DNA from: Nitrospira moscoviensis
Lineage (GTDB): Bacteria > Nitrospirota > Nitrospiria > Nitrospirales > Nitrospiraceae
Assembly (NCBI RefSeq): GCF_001273775.1
Contig: NZ_CP011801.1
Location: 1,116,001 to 1,180,000, forward strand
Reading direction: 5' to 3'
DNA: 64,000 bases
The translations under genes and the position numbers were made by a program. This document shows, one piece after another, positions 17,711 to 36,119 of the stretch (the first letter of the stretch is position 1; each line of letters opens with the position of its first letter). The notes beneath the pieces are model-generated. The model was not told where the DNA came from, searched no databases, and saw only the letters and a program-made list of their open reading frames with translations.

Positions 17711-20700
17711 ATGCCCGAAACGACTCTCCAAGAGTTCGTCGAGCGGAAAGATTTTTCCCGCATTCGAACCAACATCGATATCCCTGATCTGATCGAGATT
17801 CAGAAACGCTCCTATGAAGAGTTCCTGCAAATGGAAGTGGAGCCGGAGCGGCGGAAGGATCATGGGCTGCAGGCGGCGTTGGCGAGTGTATTTCCGATCC
17901 CCGACTACAACAACACCGCCGTGCTCGAATTTTCGAGCTACACCCTCGGCACGCCCAAATACGACGAGCGGGAATGCCTCGAACAGGGCATGACCTTCGC
18001 CGTGCCGCTCAAGCTGCGGGTCCGGTTGGTCGTGTTCGACAAGGAAGACAAGGGGCCGCGGAAGAAAGTCCTCGACGTGCGCGAGCAGGAAGTCTACGTC
18101 GGCGAGCTGCCGCTCATGACCGAGCGCGGGACCTTCATCGTCAACGGCACCGAACGGGTCGTGGTGAGCCAGCTGCACCGGTCGCCGGGCGCCTCCTTCA
18201 CGCATGACAAGGGCCGGACGCATGCCAGCGGCAAAGTATTGTACAGCGCCCGCATCATTCCCTATCGCGGATCCTGGCTCGATTTCGAGTTCGACGCGCG
18301 CGACATCCTCTATGTCCGCATCGACCGCCGGCGGAAGATGCCGACGACGATCCTCCTGAAGGCGTTCGGCTATTCCAGCGACGACCTGCTGAAGATGTAC
18401 TACCCGGTCGAAGAGATCCGGGTGGTCAAGGGCAAACTGTTCCGCAAACTCGATCCCGAAATCCATCACGGATTGCGCGCCTCCGCCGAAGTCACCGAAA
18501 AAGGCGCCAAGGAACCGCTGGTGCGCGAAGGCGCACGGTTGACCAAGGGCCTGATCGCCAAGTTGAAGGCGGCCGGCGTGAAAGAAATTCCGCTGGCGCC
18601 GTCCGAATTGGTCGGCCGCGCCGTGCTGACCGAATTGGTCGACTCGAAGAAGAACAAGTTGGCCGAAAAGAACCAGCGGCTGACGGCCGAGATCGTCGAG
18701 CAAATCGTCGAGAGCGACGTCGAGGAGTTCAAAGTCATTTACCTCGACACGGCGACGGCCACGCCGGTCATTCTCGATACCTTGGAAATGGAAAAGATCG
18801 CCTCCAAGGAGGAGGCGATGGTGGAAATCTACCGCCGGCTGCGTCCGGGTGAGACGCCGTCGGTCGATACGGCCCGCGCCCTGTTCGACAATCTGTTTTT
18901 GAACAGCAAGCGCTACGACCTGTCGCCGGTCGGCCGGCTCAAATTGAATAAGAAACTGGGCCTCGACCTGCCGTTGGAGCAGCGCACGTTGACCGCGCAG
19001 GACATCGTCGAGGTGATCCGGTATCTCGTCAACCTCAAGATGGGCAAGGGCGAGATCGACGACATCGACCACTTGGGCAACCGGCGTGTCCGTTCCGTCG
19101 GCGAGTTGCTGGAGAATCAGTTCCGGTTGGGGCTGGTCCGGATGGAACGCAGCATCAAGGAGCGGATGAATCTGCTGGATATGGAGACCGTGCTGCCGCA
19201 TGACTTGATCAATGCGAAGCCGGTCGTGGCGGCGGTCAAGGAATTCTTCAGCAGCAGCCAGCTGTCCCAGTTCATGGACCAGACGAATCCGCTGGCCGAG
19301 ATCACCCACAAGCGCCGGCTGTCGGCGCTCGGGCCGGGCGGGTTGACCCGAGAGCGGGCCGGTTTCGAAGTGCGCGACGTGCATCCGTCCCACTACAGCC
19401 GCATCTGCCCGATCGAAACGCCGGAAGGGCCGAACATCGGGTTGATCACGTCGCTGGCGACCTATGCGCGGATCAACCAGTTCGGCTTCATCGAAGCGCC
19501 GTACCGCAAGGTCGTGAAGGGCCGCGTGACGGACGAGATCGAATTCCTCTCGGCCATCGAGGGCGACAAATACATCATCGCGCAGGCGAACTCCAAGGTC
19601 GACGGCTCCGGCCGGCTCGTCTCCGAGACCGTCTCCTGCCGGCACGGCGGCGATTTCGTCATGGCGACGCCGGATCGCATCGAATACATGGACGTGTCGC
19701 CCAAGCAGGTGGTCAGCGTCGCGACGGCGCTGGTGCCGTTCCTGGAGCATGACGACGCGAACCGCGCCTTGATGGGTTCGAACATGCAGCGTCAGGCGGT
19801 GCCGCTCATCACGTCGGAGGCCCCGTTGGTGGGCACCGGCATGGAGGCGGTGGTCGCACGGGACTCCGGCTATGTCGTGCAGGCGCGCCGGGCCGGTGTC
19901 GTGGAAAGTGTAGATGCCACGCGTATCGTCGTCCGGGCCGACTCGAAAGACGGCAAGAAGGGCAAGGATTCCGGTCTGGACGTGTACGACCTGATCAAGT
20001 TCCAGCGGTCGAACCAGAATACCTGCATCACCCAGACGCCGGTGGTCCGCATTGGACAGCCGGTGAAGAAGGGCCAGGTCCTGGGCGACGGGCCTGCGAT
20101 CGACCACGGCGAGCTCGCGTTGGGCAAGAACGTGCTGGTCGCCTTCATGCCTTGGGGCGGCTACAACTTCGAAGACGCCATTCTGCTCAGCGAAAAGCTG
20201 GTGCGGGAAGACGCCTTCACTTCGATCCACATCGAGGAGTTCGAGGTCGAGGCGCGCGACACGAAACTCGGCAAGGAAGACGTGACGCGCGACATTCCCA
20301 ACGTCGGCGAAGAGGCGCTGCGCAATCTCGACGAGAGCGGCATCATCCGCATCGGCGCCGAAGTGAAGCCGGGCGACATTCTGGTCGGGAAAGTCACGCC
20401 CAAGGGCGAGACGCAGCTCACGCCGGAAGAAAAGCTGCTCCGCGCCATCTTCGGCGAAAAGGCCGGCGACGTGAAGGATACGTCGTTGACCGTGCCGCCG
20501 GGCGTGGAAGGCATCGTCGTGGACGTGAAGATCTTCTCGCGCAAGGGTCTCGATAAGGACGAGCGCTCGAAGAGCATCGAAACCGACGACCAGATGAAGC
20601 TGCAGCGCGATCACCATGAAGAGCTGCGCATCATCGACGAGGAAAAAACGAAGAAGATCCGGAAGCTCCTGCTCGGCAAGGTGGTGGGCCGAGATCTCAT

Positions 20701-21667
20701 GGATCCGGACACCGGCGATGTCATTCTCAAGAAGAAAGGCAAGCTCACCGCCGAGATTCTCAAGCGGTTGCCGGACGACACGGTCCGCCACATCATTCTG
20801 AGCGATCCGGACGAGCAGAAGGAATTGGAAGACGTCGAGCGGCGGGCGAAGGAGCAGATCGAAATCCTCCAGACCCTATACGACGAGAAGATCGGCCGCC
20901 TGAAGCGAGGCGACGAGTTGCCCCCGGGCGTGATCAAGCTGGTCAAGGTCTACATCGCGATGAAGCGGAAGATCCAGGTCGGCGACAAGATGGCTGGCCG
21001 TCACGGGAACAAGGGCGTGGTCTCGCGGGTCTTACCGGAAGAAGACATGCCCTACCTGCCCGACGGGACGCCGGTCGAGATCGTGTTGAATCCGCTGGGC
21101 GTGCCGTCCCGTATGAACGTGGGCCAGATTCTGGAGACGCACCTGGGCTGGGCGGCCAAAGCGCTCGGCATCAAAGTCGCGAGCCCGGTATTCGACGGAG
21201 CGTCGGAAAAGGAAATCAAGGATCTGCTCAAGAAGGCGAAGCTGCCGCCGAGCGGACAGAGCCAGTTGGTTGACGGCAAGACGGGCGAGCCCTTTGGCAG
21301 CCCGGTCACCGTGGGCTACATGTACGTGCTGAAGCTGCACCATTTGGTGGACGACAAGATCCATGCGCGGTCGATCGGGCCGTATTCGCTGGTTACGCAG
21401 CAGCCGTTGGGCGGCAAAGCCCAGTTCGGCGGCCAGCGGTTGGGAGAAATGGAAGTGTGGGCGCTGCAGGCCTATGGCGCGGCGTCGACGCTGCAGGAAT
21501 TCCTGACCGTGAAGTCCGACGACGTGCCGGGCCGTTCGCGCATGTACGAGGCGGTCGTCAAAGGGGAACCGTTCCTGGAGCCGGGGTTGCCCGAGTCGTT
21601 TAACGTCTTGGTCAAAGAGCTGCAAAGTTTGGGCTTGGACGTCGAATTGGTCAAGACGCAAGACTAA
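17711..21667 (+). CDS. rpoB: DNA-directed RNA polymerase subunit beta
   Basis: The 1318-residue catalytic subunit is full length. The rifampicin-region block is visible as [32 protein letters not shown] (in two overlapping parts around residue 520), then [14 protein letters not shown]. The C-terminal blocks [13 protein letters not shown] and [20 protein letters not shown] are present. The ATG at 17711 is preferred because GGAGGAG lies just upstream; the frame is open 48 bases further but only through the spacer. A rifampicin-sensitive Ser and His are both present at the usual places. Confidence 0.97.
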   Translation: MPETTLQEFVERKDFSRIRTNIDIPDLIEIQKRSYEEFLQMEVEPERRKDHGLQAALASVFPIPDYNNTAVLEFSSYTLGTPKYDERECLEQGMTFAVPLKLRVRLVVFDKEDKGPRKKVLDVREQEVYVGELPLMTERGTFIVNGTERVVVSQLHRSPGASFTHDKGRTHASGKVLYSARIIPYRGSWLDFEFDARDILYVRIDRRRKMPTTILLKAFGYSSDDLLKMYYPVEEIRVVKGKLFRKLDPEIHHGLRASAEVTEKGAKEPLVREGARLTKGLIAKLKAAGVKEIPLAPSELVGRAVLTELVDSKKNKLAEKNQRLTAEIVEQIVESDVEEFKVIYLDTATATPVILDTLEMEKIASKEEAMVEIYRRLRPGETPSVDTARALFDNLFLNSKRYDLSPVGRLKLNKKLGLDLPLEQRTLTAQDIVEVIRYLVNLKMGKGEIDDIDHLGNRRVRSVGELLENQFRLGLVRMERSIKERMNLLDMETVLPHDLINAKPVVAAVKEFFSSSQLSQFMDQTNPLAEITHKRRLSALGPGGLTRERAGFEVRDVHPSHYSRICPIETPEGPNIGLITSLATYARINQFGFIEAPYRKVVKGRVTDEIEFLSAIEGDKYIIAQANSKVDGSGRLVSETVSCRHGGDFVMATPDRIEYMDVSPKQVVSVATALVPFLEHDDANRALMGSNMQRQAVPLITSEAPLVGTGMEAVVARDSGYVVQARRAGVVESVDATRIVVRADSKDGKKGKDSGLDVYDLIKFQRSNQNTCITQTPVVRIGQPVKKGQVLGDGPAIDHGELALGKNVLVAFMPWGGYNFEDAILLSEKLVREDAFTSIHIEEFEVEARDTKLGKEDVTRDIPNVGEEALRNLDESGIIRIGAEVKPGDILVGKVTPKGETQLTPEEKLLRAIFGEKAGDVKDTSLTVPPGVEGIVVDVKIFSRKGLDKDERSKSIETDDQMKLQRDHHEELRIIDEEKTKKIRKLLLGKVVGRDLMDPDTGDVILKKKGKLTAEILKRLPDDTVRHIILSDPDEQKELEDVERRAKEQIEILQTLYDEKIGRLKRGDELPPGVIKLVKVYIAMKRKIQVGDKMAGRHGNKGVVSRVLPEEDMPYLPDGTPVEIVLNPLGVPSRMNVGQILETHLGWAAKALGIKVASPVFDGASEKEIKDLLKKAKLPPSGQSQLVDGKTGEPFGSPVTVGYMYVLKLHHLVDDKIHARSIGPYSLVTQQPLGGKAQFGGQRLGEMEVWALQAYGAASTLQEFLTVKSDDVPGRSRMYEAVVKGEPFLEPGLPESFNVLVKELQSLGLDVELVKTQD

Positions 21668-21712
21668 CCACTTGTGGACCGGCGCCGAGCCGGTCTCGGA
21701 GGAGGTCATACC

Positions 21713-25900
<4,188 letters not shown>

Positions 25901-25912
25901 GAAGAAGGACGG

Positions 25913-25943
25913 CGCGCCCCTCCCTTGACAGGTGGGGGGCGCG
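25913..25943 (+). terminator. Hairpin at the end of rpoC, overlapping the next promoter
   Basis: CGCGCCCC (25913-25920) pairs with GGGGCGCG (25936-25943). The stem can be extended with mismatches, and the loop contains the TTGACA of the str promoter. The sequence after it (TCATTATAATCC) is a weak U-tract. It is probably an attenuator or terminator for the rpl-rpo transcript. Confidence 0.5.
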
Positions 25944-25953
25944 TCATTATAAT
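25925..25953 (+). promoter_or_regulatory. Perfect-consensus sigma-70 promoter of the str operon
   Basis: TTGACA at 25925-25930 and TATAAT at 25948-25953 match the consensus at all 12 positions and are spaced by exactly 17 bases. They lie 59 bases upstream of rpsL. Both the -35 box and most of the spacer are inside the GC-rich inverted repeat that ends rpoC. Confidence 0.85.
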
Positions 25954-26011
25954 CCACCGGCTTTGCTCATGAGGGCAGAGTTTCGTGTGCGTTTGAAAAA
26001 GGTTTAACACG

Positions 26012-26383
26012 ATGCCGACGATCAATCAGTTGGTGAGAAAAGGCCGCAATCTCGTCAAGGCCAAGACGAAGAGTCCTGCGTTGAAATCCTGCCCGCAGAA
26101 GCGCGGCGTATGCCTCAGGGTGTATACCACGACTCCGAAGAAGCCGAACTCGGCCTTGCGGAAAGTCGCCCGCGTGCGGTTGACCAACGGGATGGAAGTC
26201 ACGACGTACATTCCCGGCGTCGGCCACAACCTGCAGGAGCACTCCATCGTGCTGGTCCGCGGCGGTCGTGTGAAGGACCTTCCGGGCGTGCGGTATCACC
26301 TGGTCCGCGGCGCATTGGACGCGGTCGGTGTGGCGGACCGGAAGCAGAGCCGGTCCAAGTACGGAGCGAAGAGGCCGAAGTAA
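26012..26383 (+). CDS. rpsL: 30S ribosomal protein S12
   Basis: The 123-residue S12 lies at the decoding centre. The blocks [20 protein letters not shown] and [12 protein letters not shown] are as in streptomycin-sensitive bacteria, with the Lys positions (KKPNS and the usual [10 protein letters not shown]) intact. It is the first gene of the str operon, after a perfect promoter. Confidence 0.98.
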   Translation: MPTINQLVRKGRNLVKAKTKSPALKSCPQKRGVCLRVYTTTPKKPNSALRKVARVRLTNGMEVTTYIPGVGHNLQEHSIVLVRGGRVKDLPGVRYHLVRGALDAVGVADRKQSRSKYGAKRPK

Positions 26384-26385
26384 GA

Positions 26386-26459
26386 AACGTTGTGCGCTTG
26401 ACGATTGAATCAGGGATGCATCGGTTCGATGATTCGCATGATTCAATGGAACTATAGTA
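26386..26459 (+). repeat. Self-complementary word spacer between rpsL and rpsG
   Basis: The left arm GATTGAATCAGGGATGCATC faces GATGATTCGCATGATTCAAT. The word is GATTGAATC/GATTCAATC, different from the other spacers. Confidence 0.6.
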
Positions 26460-26470
26460 ATAGGTAGAAG

Positions 26471-26941
26471 ATGCCACGTAGCAGATTTCTGGATCAGCGT
26501 GAAGTGCTCCCCGACGTGCGGTATCGCGACAAGCTGGTCGGGAAGTTCATCAATACGCTCATGAGCGACGGCAAGAAGAGCACCGCGGAGCGGATCTGCT
26601 ACGGCGCCTTCGACGCGATTCAGCAGAAGACCGGCAACGATCCGTTGAAAGTGTTCAAGGCGGCGATCGACAACGTGAAGCCGATCGTCGAGGTGAAGTC
26701 GCGGCGCGTCGGCGGTGCGTCCTATCAAGTGCCGGTGGAAATCCGGCCGGCTCGCCGGGTGTCGTTGGCCCTTCGGTGGCTCTCGGAATATTCGCGCACC
26801 CGCGGCGGCAAAAGCATGCGGGAAAAGTTGGCCGCCGAGCTGCTCGACGCATCGAACAATACAGGGGCTTCGGTCAAGAAACGGGAAGACGTGCATCGGA
26901 TGGCGGAGGCGAACAAGGCTTTCGCCCATTATCGCTGGTAA
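26471..26941 (+). CDS. rpsG: 30S ribosomal protein S7
   Basis: The 156-residue S7 organises the 3' domain of 16S rRNA. It starts [20 protein letters not shown] and contains [20 protein letters not shown] and [19 protein letters not shown]. Length is standard for bacteria. Confidence 0.98.
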   Translation: MPRSRFLDQREVLPDVRYRDKLVGKFINTLMSDGKKSTAERICYGAFDAIQQKTGNDPLKVFKAAIDNVKPIVEVKSRRVGGASYQVPVEIRPARRVSLALRWLSEYSRTRGGKSMREKLAAELLDASNNTGASVKKREDVHRMAEANKAFAHYRW

Positions 26942-27054
26942 CGTCGTTCTGTGCTGCAGTTGGGCCGTGCTGCGATCCGCAGACGCGGGGGTGCCCCTGA
27001 ATCGCAGCAGCGTAGTCGGCTCGACTTGCAGCATACGTTTTTTTAGAGGAACAC

Positions 27055-29136
<2,082 letters not shown>

Positions 29137-29137
29137 T

Positions 29138-29222
29138 ACAGTGACGAGTGATGGGTGATGAGTGATGGGCGGGAGAAAGCGGTCGGCCTGATAACTCATC
29201 ACTAATCACTGCTCACTCATCA
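29138..29222 (+). repeat. Self-complementary word spacer before tuf copy 2
   Basis: The left arm GTGACGAGTGATGGGTGATG faces ACTCATCACTAATCACTG and CTCACTCATCAC. The right arm and downstream ribosome-binding site match those before tuf copy 1, so the homology between copies begins in this spacer. Confidence 0.75.
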
Positions 29223-29238
29223 CGGTTGAGGAGGAAGT

Positions 29239-30444
<1,206 letters not shown>

Positions 30445-30445
30445 C

Positions 30446-30512
30446 GATCAGCCGTCAGCGATCAGCCGTCAGCCTTGAGCTGAATGCTGAACGCTGAGAG
30501 CTGAAGGCTGAG
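30446..30512 (+). repeat. Self-complementary word spacer between tuf and rpsJ
   Basis: The left arm TCAGCCGTCAGCGATCAGC repeats a CAGC word. The right side, GCTGAGAGCTGAAGGCTGAG, repeats its complement GCTGA. The word is specific to this spacer. Confidence 0.65.
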
Positions 30513-30521
30513 GAGCAAGAC

Positions 30522-30833
30522 GTGAAGGTCGATCAACGAATCAGAATCAGGCTGCGGGGGTTCGACTACCGCGTGCTGGACCAATCCGTGGCGGAAATCG
30601 TCGAGACGGTGCGGCGCAGCGGGGCGAAGATCGTCGGGCCGATCCCGCTGCCGACCAAGATCGAGAAGTTTACGGTGCAGCGATCCACGCACGCGGATAA
30701 GAAGTCGCGCGAGCAGTTCGAGATGCGGACGCACAAGCGGCTGCTCGACATCATGGAGCCGACCCCTGAGACGATGGACTCCTTGATGAAGCTGAATCTC
30801 GCGGCCGGGGTGGACGTTGAAATTAAGTTGTAA
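30522..30833 (+). CDS. rpsJ: 30S ribosomal protein S10
   Basis: The 103-residue S10 also acts as NusE in antitermination. The GTG start at 30522 gives [20 protein letters not shown]. The loop [20 protein letters not shown] and the C-terminus [11 protein letters not shown] are conserved. It is the first gene of the S10 operon. Confidence 0.98.
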   Translation: MKVDQRIRIRLRGFDYRVLDQSVAEIVETVRRSGAKIVGPIPLPTKIEKFTVQRSTHADKKSREQFEMRTHKRLLDIMEPTPETMDSLMKLNLAAGVDVEIKL

Positions 30834-30834
30834 G

Positions 30835-30898
30835 TGTTCGAAGTTCGACGTTCGAAGTTAACGCGATTGCTTCGAACCTCGAACCTCGGACCTCGAAC
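30835..30898 (+). repeat. Self-complementary word spacer between rpsJ and rplC
   Basis: The left arm repeats GTTCGAAGTTCGACGTTCGA. The right side is CTTCGAACCTCGAACCTCGG, its complement. The word is TTCGAAG/CTTCGAA. Confidence 0.7.
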
Positions 30899-30908
30899 GG
30901 GGTTAAGA

Positions 30909-31529
30909 ATGACGAACGGGTTGCTTGGGAAAAAACTGGGGATGACCCAGATTTATGACGAGAGCCGGTTGACTCCGGTCACGGTGATCGAGGCCGGCCC
31001 TTGCCGGGTGGTCACGGTGAAGACGAAGGAGCGGGACGGCTATGAGGCGGTTCAGTTGTCCTTCGGCGAAGTCAAGGAGCGGAAACTCTCGAAGGCGGAG
31101 CTGGGCCATCTCAAGAAACAGCAGGCGCCGGCCAGCCGGTGGCTGCGGGAATTCAAAAAGGACGGCGAGGTGGCGGTCGGTCAGTCGGTCACGGTTGGGA
31201 TCTTTAAAAAAGGCGACTGGGTCGATGTCATCGGCGTGTCCAAGGGCAAAGGGTTCCAAGGCGTCGTGCGGCGGCACCATTATGCCGGCGGTCCCGAGTC
31301 CCACGGGTCGATGTTCCATCGGGCGCCCGGATCTATCGGTTCCAGTTCCTTTCCCTCCCGCGTCTGGAAGGGCAAGACCCTGCCCGGTCATATGGGGGCC
31401 GAGCGCGTCACGGCCCAGCGATTGAAAGTGGTAGAGTCCCGGCCTGAAGAGAATTTGCTGTTCGTGCGCGGTGCCGTTCCCGGTGCGGCGAACGGCCTGA
31501 TCATGGTGAGAAAGTCGAAGAAGGGTTAG
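30909..31529 (+). CDS. rplC: 50S ribosomal protein L3
   Basis: The 206-residue L3 lies near the peptidyl transferase centre. It begins [20 protein letters not shown]. The conserved loop is [20 protein letters not shown], and [17 protein letters not shown] is also visible. The ATG at 30909 is chosen, since the open frame before it is only the hairpin spacer. Confidence 0.97.
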   Translation: MTNGLLGKKLGMTQIYDESRLTPVTVIEAGPCRVVTVKTKERDGYEAVQLSFGEVKERKLSKAELGHLKKQQAPASRWLREFKKDGEVAVGQSVTVGIFKKGDWVDVIGVSKGKGFQGVVRRHHYAGGPESHGSMFHRAPGSIGSSSFPSRVWKGKTLPGHMGAERVTAQRLKVVESRPEENLLFVRGAVPGAANGLIMVRKSKKG

Positions 31530-31531
31530 TC

Positions 31532-32155
31532 ATGCCCACCGTTGATGTCGTCGATTTGCAAAAAAGAAAAGTCGGCACGGTCGATCTGCCGCAGGAAGTG
31601 TTCGGCTGCGAGCCGCGCGCGGCCCTGGTGCATGAGGCGGTCGTGATGCAGCGAGCCTGCGAGCGCCAGGGCACCGCCTCCACGCTGCGCCGGGGTGAAG
31701 TGAGCGGGTCCGGCAAGAAGCCTTGGAAGCAGAAGCACACCGGCCGCGCCCGCGCCGGTTCGCTGCGGTCGCCCGTATGGCGGCACGGCGGCACGGTCTT
31801 CGGTCCGAAGCCGCGCAGCTACGCCTACACGATGCCGAAGAAGAAATACCGGGCGGCTCTGCAGGGCGCGCTGTCGGGCAAGCTGACGGACAACAAGTTG
31901 ATCGTCGTGTCCGATTTGTCGCTCGATCAGCCGAAGACCAAAATATTGGCGAAGGCGCTCGCACAGTTCAGCGGGGGCGATCATGCGTTGGTCATCGCCG
32001 GCGACGGGCAGACCGGCGTGTTGCAGGCGGCGAAGAATCTCGAGGGGGTGAAAGTCGTGAGCCCGGACCGGCTGAATGTCTATGACATCGTCCGCGCCCA
32101 GGTGGTCGTGATCCCGGAACGCGAGCTGGGCCGCGTGAAGGAGGTGTGGTCGTGA
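31532..32155 (+). CDS. rplD: 50S ribosomal protein L4
   Basis: The 207-residue L4 contacts the exit tunnel and often autoregulates the S10 operon. The tunnel loop region GSGKKPWKQKHTGRARAGSL and RHGGTVFGPKPRSY are conserved. It starts two bases after rplC and overlaps rplW by four bases. Confidence 0.97.
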   Translation: MPTVDVVDLQKRKVGTVDLPQEVFGCEPRAALVHEAVVMQRACERQGTASTLRRGEVSGSGKKPWKQKHTGRARAGSLRSPVWRHGGTVFGPKPRSYAYTMPKKKYRAALQGALSGKLTDNKLIVVSDLSLDQPKTKILAKALAQFSGGDHALVIAGDGQTGVLQAAKNLEGVKVVSPDRLNVYDIVRAQVVVIPERELGRVKEVWS

Positions 32156-32445
32156 GTCTGAGTATGCACGCCGTTCTGGTGCAGCCGCTGTTGACGGAAA
32201 AAATCACCGGACTTCGGGAGAAGACGAATACGGTCGGCTTCATCGTTCATCCCGAAGCGAACCGCGTGCAGATCAAGCAGGCGGTGGAAGCGCTCTTGAA
32301 GGTCAAAGTCGAGAAGGTGAATGTGCTCAACGTCCGCGGCAAGGTGAAGCGTCTCGGCCGGTTCTCCGGCAAGCGGTCCGATTGGAAGAAGGCCTTCGTC
32401 ACCCTGAAAGAGGGCGAGAAGCTCGAAATGTACGAGAGCGCGTAG
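32152..32445 (+). CDS. rplW: 50S ribosomal protein L23
   Basis: The roughly 97-residue L23 sits at the tunnel exit, the docking site for trigger factor and SRP. It reads VLVQPLLTEKITGLREKTN, with the family's loop near VNVLNVRGKVKRLGRFSGK. The start is taken as the GTG at 32152, which has AAGGAGGTG upstream and overlaps the rplD stop; the ATG at 32164 is the alternative. Confidence 0.95.
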   Translation: MSLSMHAVLVQPLLTEKITGLREKTNTVGFIVHPEANRVQIKQAVEALLKVKVEKVNVLNVRGKVKRLGRFSGKRSDWKKAFVTLKEGEKLEMYESA

Positions 32446-32471
32446 GTATTGAGGAAGGGTAGGGCTCCATC

Positions 32472-33314
32472 ATGGGTTTGAAATCGTATCGTCCCACGTC
32501 GGCGGGCCGCCGCGGTATGACGGCGGTCACGACGGAGGAATTGACCAAAAAAAAGCCGGAGAAGTCGCTGACGTCCTTCCATGTCAGGACCGGCGGCCGG
32601 AACAACGACGGCCGGATGACCATCCGCTTCCGTGGGGGAGGACATAAGCGGCTGTATCGCACGATCGATTTCCGTCGCGATAAAGCCGGCATTCCGGCTC
32701 GCGTGGAGGCGATCGAGTACGACCCGAACCGGTCGGCACGCATTGCGTTGCTCAAGTATCGCGACGGCGAGAAGCGGTACATCCTCGCACCGGTGGGCTT
32801 GAACGTGAACGACGAAGTGCAGTCCGGGCCCGAGGCGGAAATCCGGCCGGGAAACGCGCTGGCCCTGTCCAGCATGCCGCTCGGCACCACGATCCATAAC
32901 ATCGAGCTGAAGCCGGGGAAGGGCGCGCAGCTCATCCGCAGCGCGGGCGGATTCGCGCAGGTGATGGGCCGCGAAGGGGGCTACGTACAGGTCCGGCTCA
33001 AGTCCGGTGAAATGCGCCGAATTCTCGGATCCTGCATGGCGACCGTCGGACAGGTGGGCAATCTGGACCATGAGAACGTGAGTGTCGGCAAGGCTGGCCG
33101 CTCGCGCTGGAAAGGCAAACGGCCGCATGTGCGCGGTGTCGTGATGAACCCGGTCGATCACCCGCACGGCGGGGGCGAAGGGAAGTCCGGGCAAGGCAAT
33201 CCGCATCCCGTGTCGCCGTGGGGGCTTCCGACGAAGGGCTACAAGACGCGGCAAAACAAGAAGACGGACAAGTACATCATCGCCCGCCGCAAGTCAGGAG
33301 TGCGCAATGCCTAG
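32472..33314 (+). CDS. rplB: 50S ribosomal protein L2
   Basis: The 280-residue L2 is needed for subunit joining and peptidyl transfer. It starts [17 protein letters not shown]. The C-terminal block [20 protein letters not shown] contains the conserved His of the family, and the end is [18 protein letters not shown]. It overlaps rpsS by eight bases. Confidence 0.98.
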   Translation: MGLKSYRPTSAGRRGMTAVTTEELTKKKPEKSLTSFHVRTGGRNNDGRMTIRFRGGGHKRLYRTIDFRRDKAGIPARVEAIEYDPNRSARIALLKYRDGEKRYILAPVGLNVNDEVQSGPEAEIRPGNALALSSMPLGTTIHNIELKPGKGAQLIRSAGGFAQVMGREGGYVQVRLKSGEMRRILGSCMATVGQVGNLDHENVSVGKAGRSRWKGKRPHVRGVVMNPVDHPHGGGEGKSGQGNPHPVSPWGLPTKGYKTRQNKKTDKYIIARRKSGVRNA

Positions 33315-33594
33315 ATCCATCAGCAAGGGCGCGTTTGTCGACGAGCACCTGCTCAAGAAAGTCGAGCAAATGAATCAGACGAAGGATCGGAAGCTGATCA
33401 AAACCTGGTCGCGCCGGTCGACCGTGGTCCCCGACATGATCGGCCACACCTTCGCCGTCCACAACGGGAAGAAGTTCATCCCCGTGTTTGTGACCGAAAA
33501 TATGGTCGGCCACAAGCTGGGCGAATTTGCGCCGACCAGATTCTTCAAGGGGCATGGCCAGGCGAAGACGGAGAAGGCGGTTCCGCTGAAATAG
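33307..33594 (+). CDS. rpsS: 30S ribosomal protein S19
   Basis: The 95-residue S19 lies in the small-subunit head. It starts [20 protein letters not shown] and contains [20 protein letters not shown] and [15 protein letters not shown], the standard family blocks. It overlaps the end of rplB. Confidence 0.97.
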   Translation: MPRSISKGAFVDEHLLKKVEQMNQTKDRKLIKTWSRRSTVVPDMIGHTFAVHNGKKFIPVFVTENMVGHKLGEFAPTRFFKGHGQAKTEKAVPLK

Positions 33595-33599
33595 GGAGG

Positions 33600-33672
33600 T
33601 CAAGAGTCATTCGTCGACGGTCATTCGTGTGAGACGGCGGTTCCCTGCACCAATGACTAGTGACCAATGGCT
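33600..33672 (+). repeat. Self-complementary word spacer between rpsS and rplV
   Basis: The left side is GTCATTCGTCGACGGTCATT. The right side is CACCAATGACTAGTGACCAA. The match is weaker than in other spacers, but the pattern is the same. Confidence 0.45.
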
Positions 33673-33683
33673 GGATTTCAATC

Positions 33684-34040
33684 ATGGCAGAGGCAAAGGC
33701 AATTCTCAGATTCGTCCGCGTCGCACCGCGCAAAGCGAAGCCGGTGATCGACATGATCCGCGGACAGCAAGTGCCGATGGCGCTCGCGATGCTCAAGCAT
33801 ACGCCGCGGCATGCCGCGCGGGTGGTGGAGAAAATTCTCAAGTCCGCCGTGGCGAATGCGGAACAAAAAGAAATGGGCGACAGCGAGTCGATGGTCATTT
33901 CCAAGGCCTTCGTGGACTGCGGCCCGACGTACAAGCGGTTTCGGGCCCGCTCGATGGGGCGGGCGAATGCGATTCAAAAGCGGACCAGCCATATCACCGT
34001 GGTGGTCGCGGCGCCGTCCCTGGACGGCAAACGGAAGTAA
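33684..34040 (+). CDS. rplV: 50S ribosomal protein L22
   Basis: The 118-residue L22 lines the exit tunnel. It reads [20 protein letters not shown] and has the tunnel loop region [20 protein letters not shown]. The start is the ATG at 33684; an in-frame ATG at 33660 lies within the hairpin spacer. Confidence 0.97.
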   Translation: MAEAKAILRFVRVAPRKAKPVIDMIRGQQVPMALAMLKHTPRHAARVVEKILKSAVANAEQKEMGDSESMVISKAFVDCGPTYKRFRARSMGRANAIQKRTSHITVVVAAPSLDGKRK

Positions 34041-34089
34041 ACGGATCACGATTACTCATTCAGCGATCGTTCACTGAGGCACACAGCGT

Positions 34090-34761
34090 ATGGGTCAAAA
34101 AACACATCCCATCGGTTACCGACTCGGGTACAACTACACCTGGAACTCGCGCTGGTACGCGGGCAAGGAGTACGCGAAGCTGCTCCATCAGGACATCAGG
34201 ATCCGAAAGATGGTTAAAGCGAAGCTGTACCACGCCGGTGTCGCCAAGGTGGAAATCGAACGGTCTGGCGATCAGACCAGAGTCATCATTCACACCGCCC
34301 GCCCCGGCATTATCATCGGCCGTAAGGGCGCCGAAGTGGACAAGCTCAAGGCCGACCTCGAAAAGCAGTACGGCGGTCAGGTCTACATCACGGTGAAGGA
34401 AATCAAGAAGCCCGAGTTGGACGCGCAGCTCGTGAGCGAGAACGTGGCGACGCAGCTGGAAAAACGCGTCGCATTCCGCCGGGCCATGAAGCGGAGCGTG
34501 CAGTCGGCCTTACGGCTTGGCGCCCAGGGTATCAAGATCATGGTGGCCGGCCGATTGGGCGGCGCGGAAATCGCGCGCACGGAATGGTATCGCGAAGGCC
34601 GGGTGCCCTTGCACACGCTGCGGGCCGAAGTCGATTACGGCTTTGCCGAAGCGCATACGACGATGGGCCAAATCGGCGTCAAGACGTGGATCTACAAGGG
34701 CGAGTTGCTGCCGGTGCAGCCGTTGAAAGCGGAATCGGCGCTCGACCGTCGTCTCGGTTAA
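34090..34761 (+). CDS. rpsC: 30S ribosomal protein S3
   Basis: The 223-residue S3 sits at the mRNA entry site. It starts [20 protein letters not shown]. The KH domain shows [17 protein letters not shown], and the C-terminal domain has [20 protein letters not shown]. Length is normal for bacteria. Confidence 0.98.
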   Translation: MGQKTHPIGYRLGYNYTWNSRWYAGKEYAKLLHQDIRIRKMVKAKLYHAGVAKVEIERSGDQTRVIIHTARPGIIIGRKGAEVDKLKADLEKQYGGQVYITVKEIKKPELDAQLVSENVATQLEKRVAFRRAMKRSVQSALRLGAQGIKIMVAGRLGGAEIARTEWYREGRVPLHTLRAEVDYGFAEAHTTMGQIGVKTWIYKGELLPVQPLKAESALDRRLG

Positions 34762-34773
34762 GGAGAAAGACCA

Positions 34774-35208
34774 GTGTTAGCGCCAAAGAAAGTCAAGTTT
34801 CGCAAGATGCAAAAGGGCCGCATGACGGGCAAGGCCTATCGTGGCGGCGACATTACGCTCGGACAGTTCGGGCTCAAGGCCTTGGAGCCGGGATGGGTCA
34901 CCAGCCGCCAGATCGAAGCGGCGCGTATCGCGATCACGCGCTATGTCAAGCGGGGCGGGCAAGTGTGGACCAGGATTTTCCCGGACAAGCCGATCACGAA
35001 GAAGCCGGCGGAAACCCGCATGGGCAAGGGCAAGGGGAATCCGGAATACTGGGTGGCGGTCGTGAAGCCCGGCCGGATTCTGTATGAAATGGACGGCGTG
35101 ACCCCGGATGTGGCCAAAGAAGCCTTTCGGCTGGCCTCGCACAAGTTGCCGGTGGCGACCCGCTTGGTGGTGCGCGGCGAATTCTTGATGCGGTATCAGG
35201 GCGAGTGA
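34774..35208 (+). CDS. rplP: 50S ribosomal protein L16
   Basis: The 144-residue L16 lies near the A site. The GTG start at 34774 gives [20 protein letters not shown]. The block [20 protein letters not shown] and the C-terminal [11 protein letters not shown] are conserved. Confidence 0.97.
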   Translation: MLAPKKVKFRKMQKGRMTGKAYRGGDITLGQFGLKALEPGWVTSRQIEAARIAITRYVKRGGQVWTRIFPDKPITKKPAETRMGKGKGNPEYWVAVVKPGRILYEMDGVTPDVAKEAFRLASHKLPVATRLVVRGEFLMRYQGE

Positions 35209-35220
35209 GGAACGGTGACC

Positions 35221-35439
35221 ATGGCGTTGGACCTGAAAGAGTTGCGGCAATTGAGCGGCCCTGAGTTGGCCGATAAGGAAAAGCAGTTGGTGCAGGAGCT
35301 GTTCAATCTTCGCTTTCAGTTCGGCACCGGGCGGCTCGAAAATCCCATGCAGATTCGCAAGACCAAGCGGGATATCGCGCGGATCAAAACCGTGATCGCG
35401 GAAGTCTCCAAAAAGGAAGCGAAGGCCAAAGGATCGTGA
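35221..35439 (+). CDS. rpmC: 50S ribosomal protein L29
   Basis: The 72-residue L29 sits at the tunnel exit beside L23. It reads [20 protein letters not shown] and then [20 protein letters not shown], ending in a Lys/Ala-rich helix. The ATG at 35221 is used; a GTG at 35215 is possible. Confidence 0.95.
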   Translation: MALDLKELRQLSGPELADKEKQLVQELFNLRFQFGTGRLENPMQIRKTKRDIARIKTVIAEVSKKEAKAKGS

Positions 35440-35441
35440 CT

Positions 35442-35705
35442 ATGACGGAAGCTGTAAAGAAGCGCGAGTGGGTCGGCCGTGTCCTGAGCAACAAGATGGA
35501 CAAGACCGTAGTCGTGGCCGTGGAGCGGTCAGTCATCCATCCGGTGTACCGCAAGGTCTTGCGCCGGGTCACCAAGCTCAAGGCGCATGACGAGCAGAAC
35601 GCCTGTCACATCGGCGATCAGGTGCGCATGGTGGAGACGCGGCCTCTCAGCAAGGAAAAGCACTGGCGGGTGGTCGAGGTGATTCAGAAGGGCCGGGCGG
35701 ACTAA
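35442..35705 (+). CDS. rpsQ: 30S ribosomal protein S17
   Basis: This is the 87-residue S17. It reads [20 protein letters not shown], with [20 protein letters not shown] near the C-terminus. AAAGGA lies eight bases before the ATG at 35442; a GTG at 35436 overlaps the rpmC stop. Confidence 0.96.
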   Translation: MTEAVKKREWVGRVLSNKMDKTVVVAVERSVIHPVYRKVLRRVTKLKAHDEQNACHIGDQVRMVETRPLSKEKHWRVVEVIQKGRAD

Positions 35706-35741
35706 TCAGGGGCGCGGCGGCACGGAAAGAAAGATCGGCAC

Positions 35742-36110
35742 ATGATTCAGAACTATACCTATATGGATGTGGCGGACAACTCCGGGGCGAAGCAGGCGAT
35801 GTGCTTCCATGTGTTCGGAGGGACGAAGCGCCGGTATGCGTCGCTGGGAGATGTGGTGGTCGTCGCTGTCAAGGAAGCGATTCCCCAGGCCGGCGTGAAG
35901 AAGGGCGATGTCAGCCGGGCCGTCATCGTGCGGACGACCAAAGAAGTGCGGCGCGAGGACGGGTCCTACATCAAATTCGACCGCAACGCCTGCGTGCTGA
36001 TCAATAAAGACGGCGAGCCGATCGGCACCCGCATCTTCGGGCCGGTGGCGCGCGAGCTGCGGTGGAAGAAATTCATGAAGATCATCTCCCTGGCACCTGA
36101 GGTGCTGTAG
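35742..36110 (+). CDS. rplN: 50S ribosomal protein L14
   Basis: The 122-residue L14 lies at the subunit interface. It starts [20 protein letters not shown] and contains [20 protein letters not shown] and [20 protein letters not shown]. It is the first gene of the spc-type segment. Confidence 0.98.
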   Translation: MIQNYTYMDVADNSGAKQAMCFHVFGGTKRRYASLGDVVVVAVKEAIPQAGVKKGDVSRAVIVRTTKEVRREDGSYIKFDRNACVLINKDGEPIGTRIFGPVARELRWKKFMKIISLAPEVL

Positions 36111-36119
36111 GGGGACGTC

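Noticed and set aside
17708..20791. 1027-codon open frame on the minus strand across rpoB
   Set aside because: It is antisense to rpoB, reads as His/Arg/Asp-rich sequence with no domain, and results from the GC-rich third positions of the real gene.
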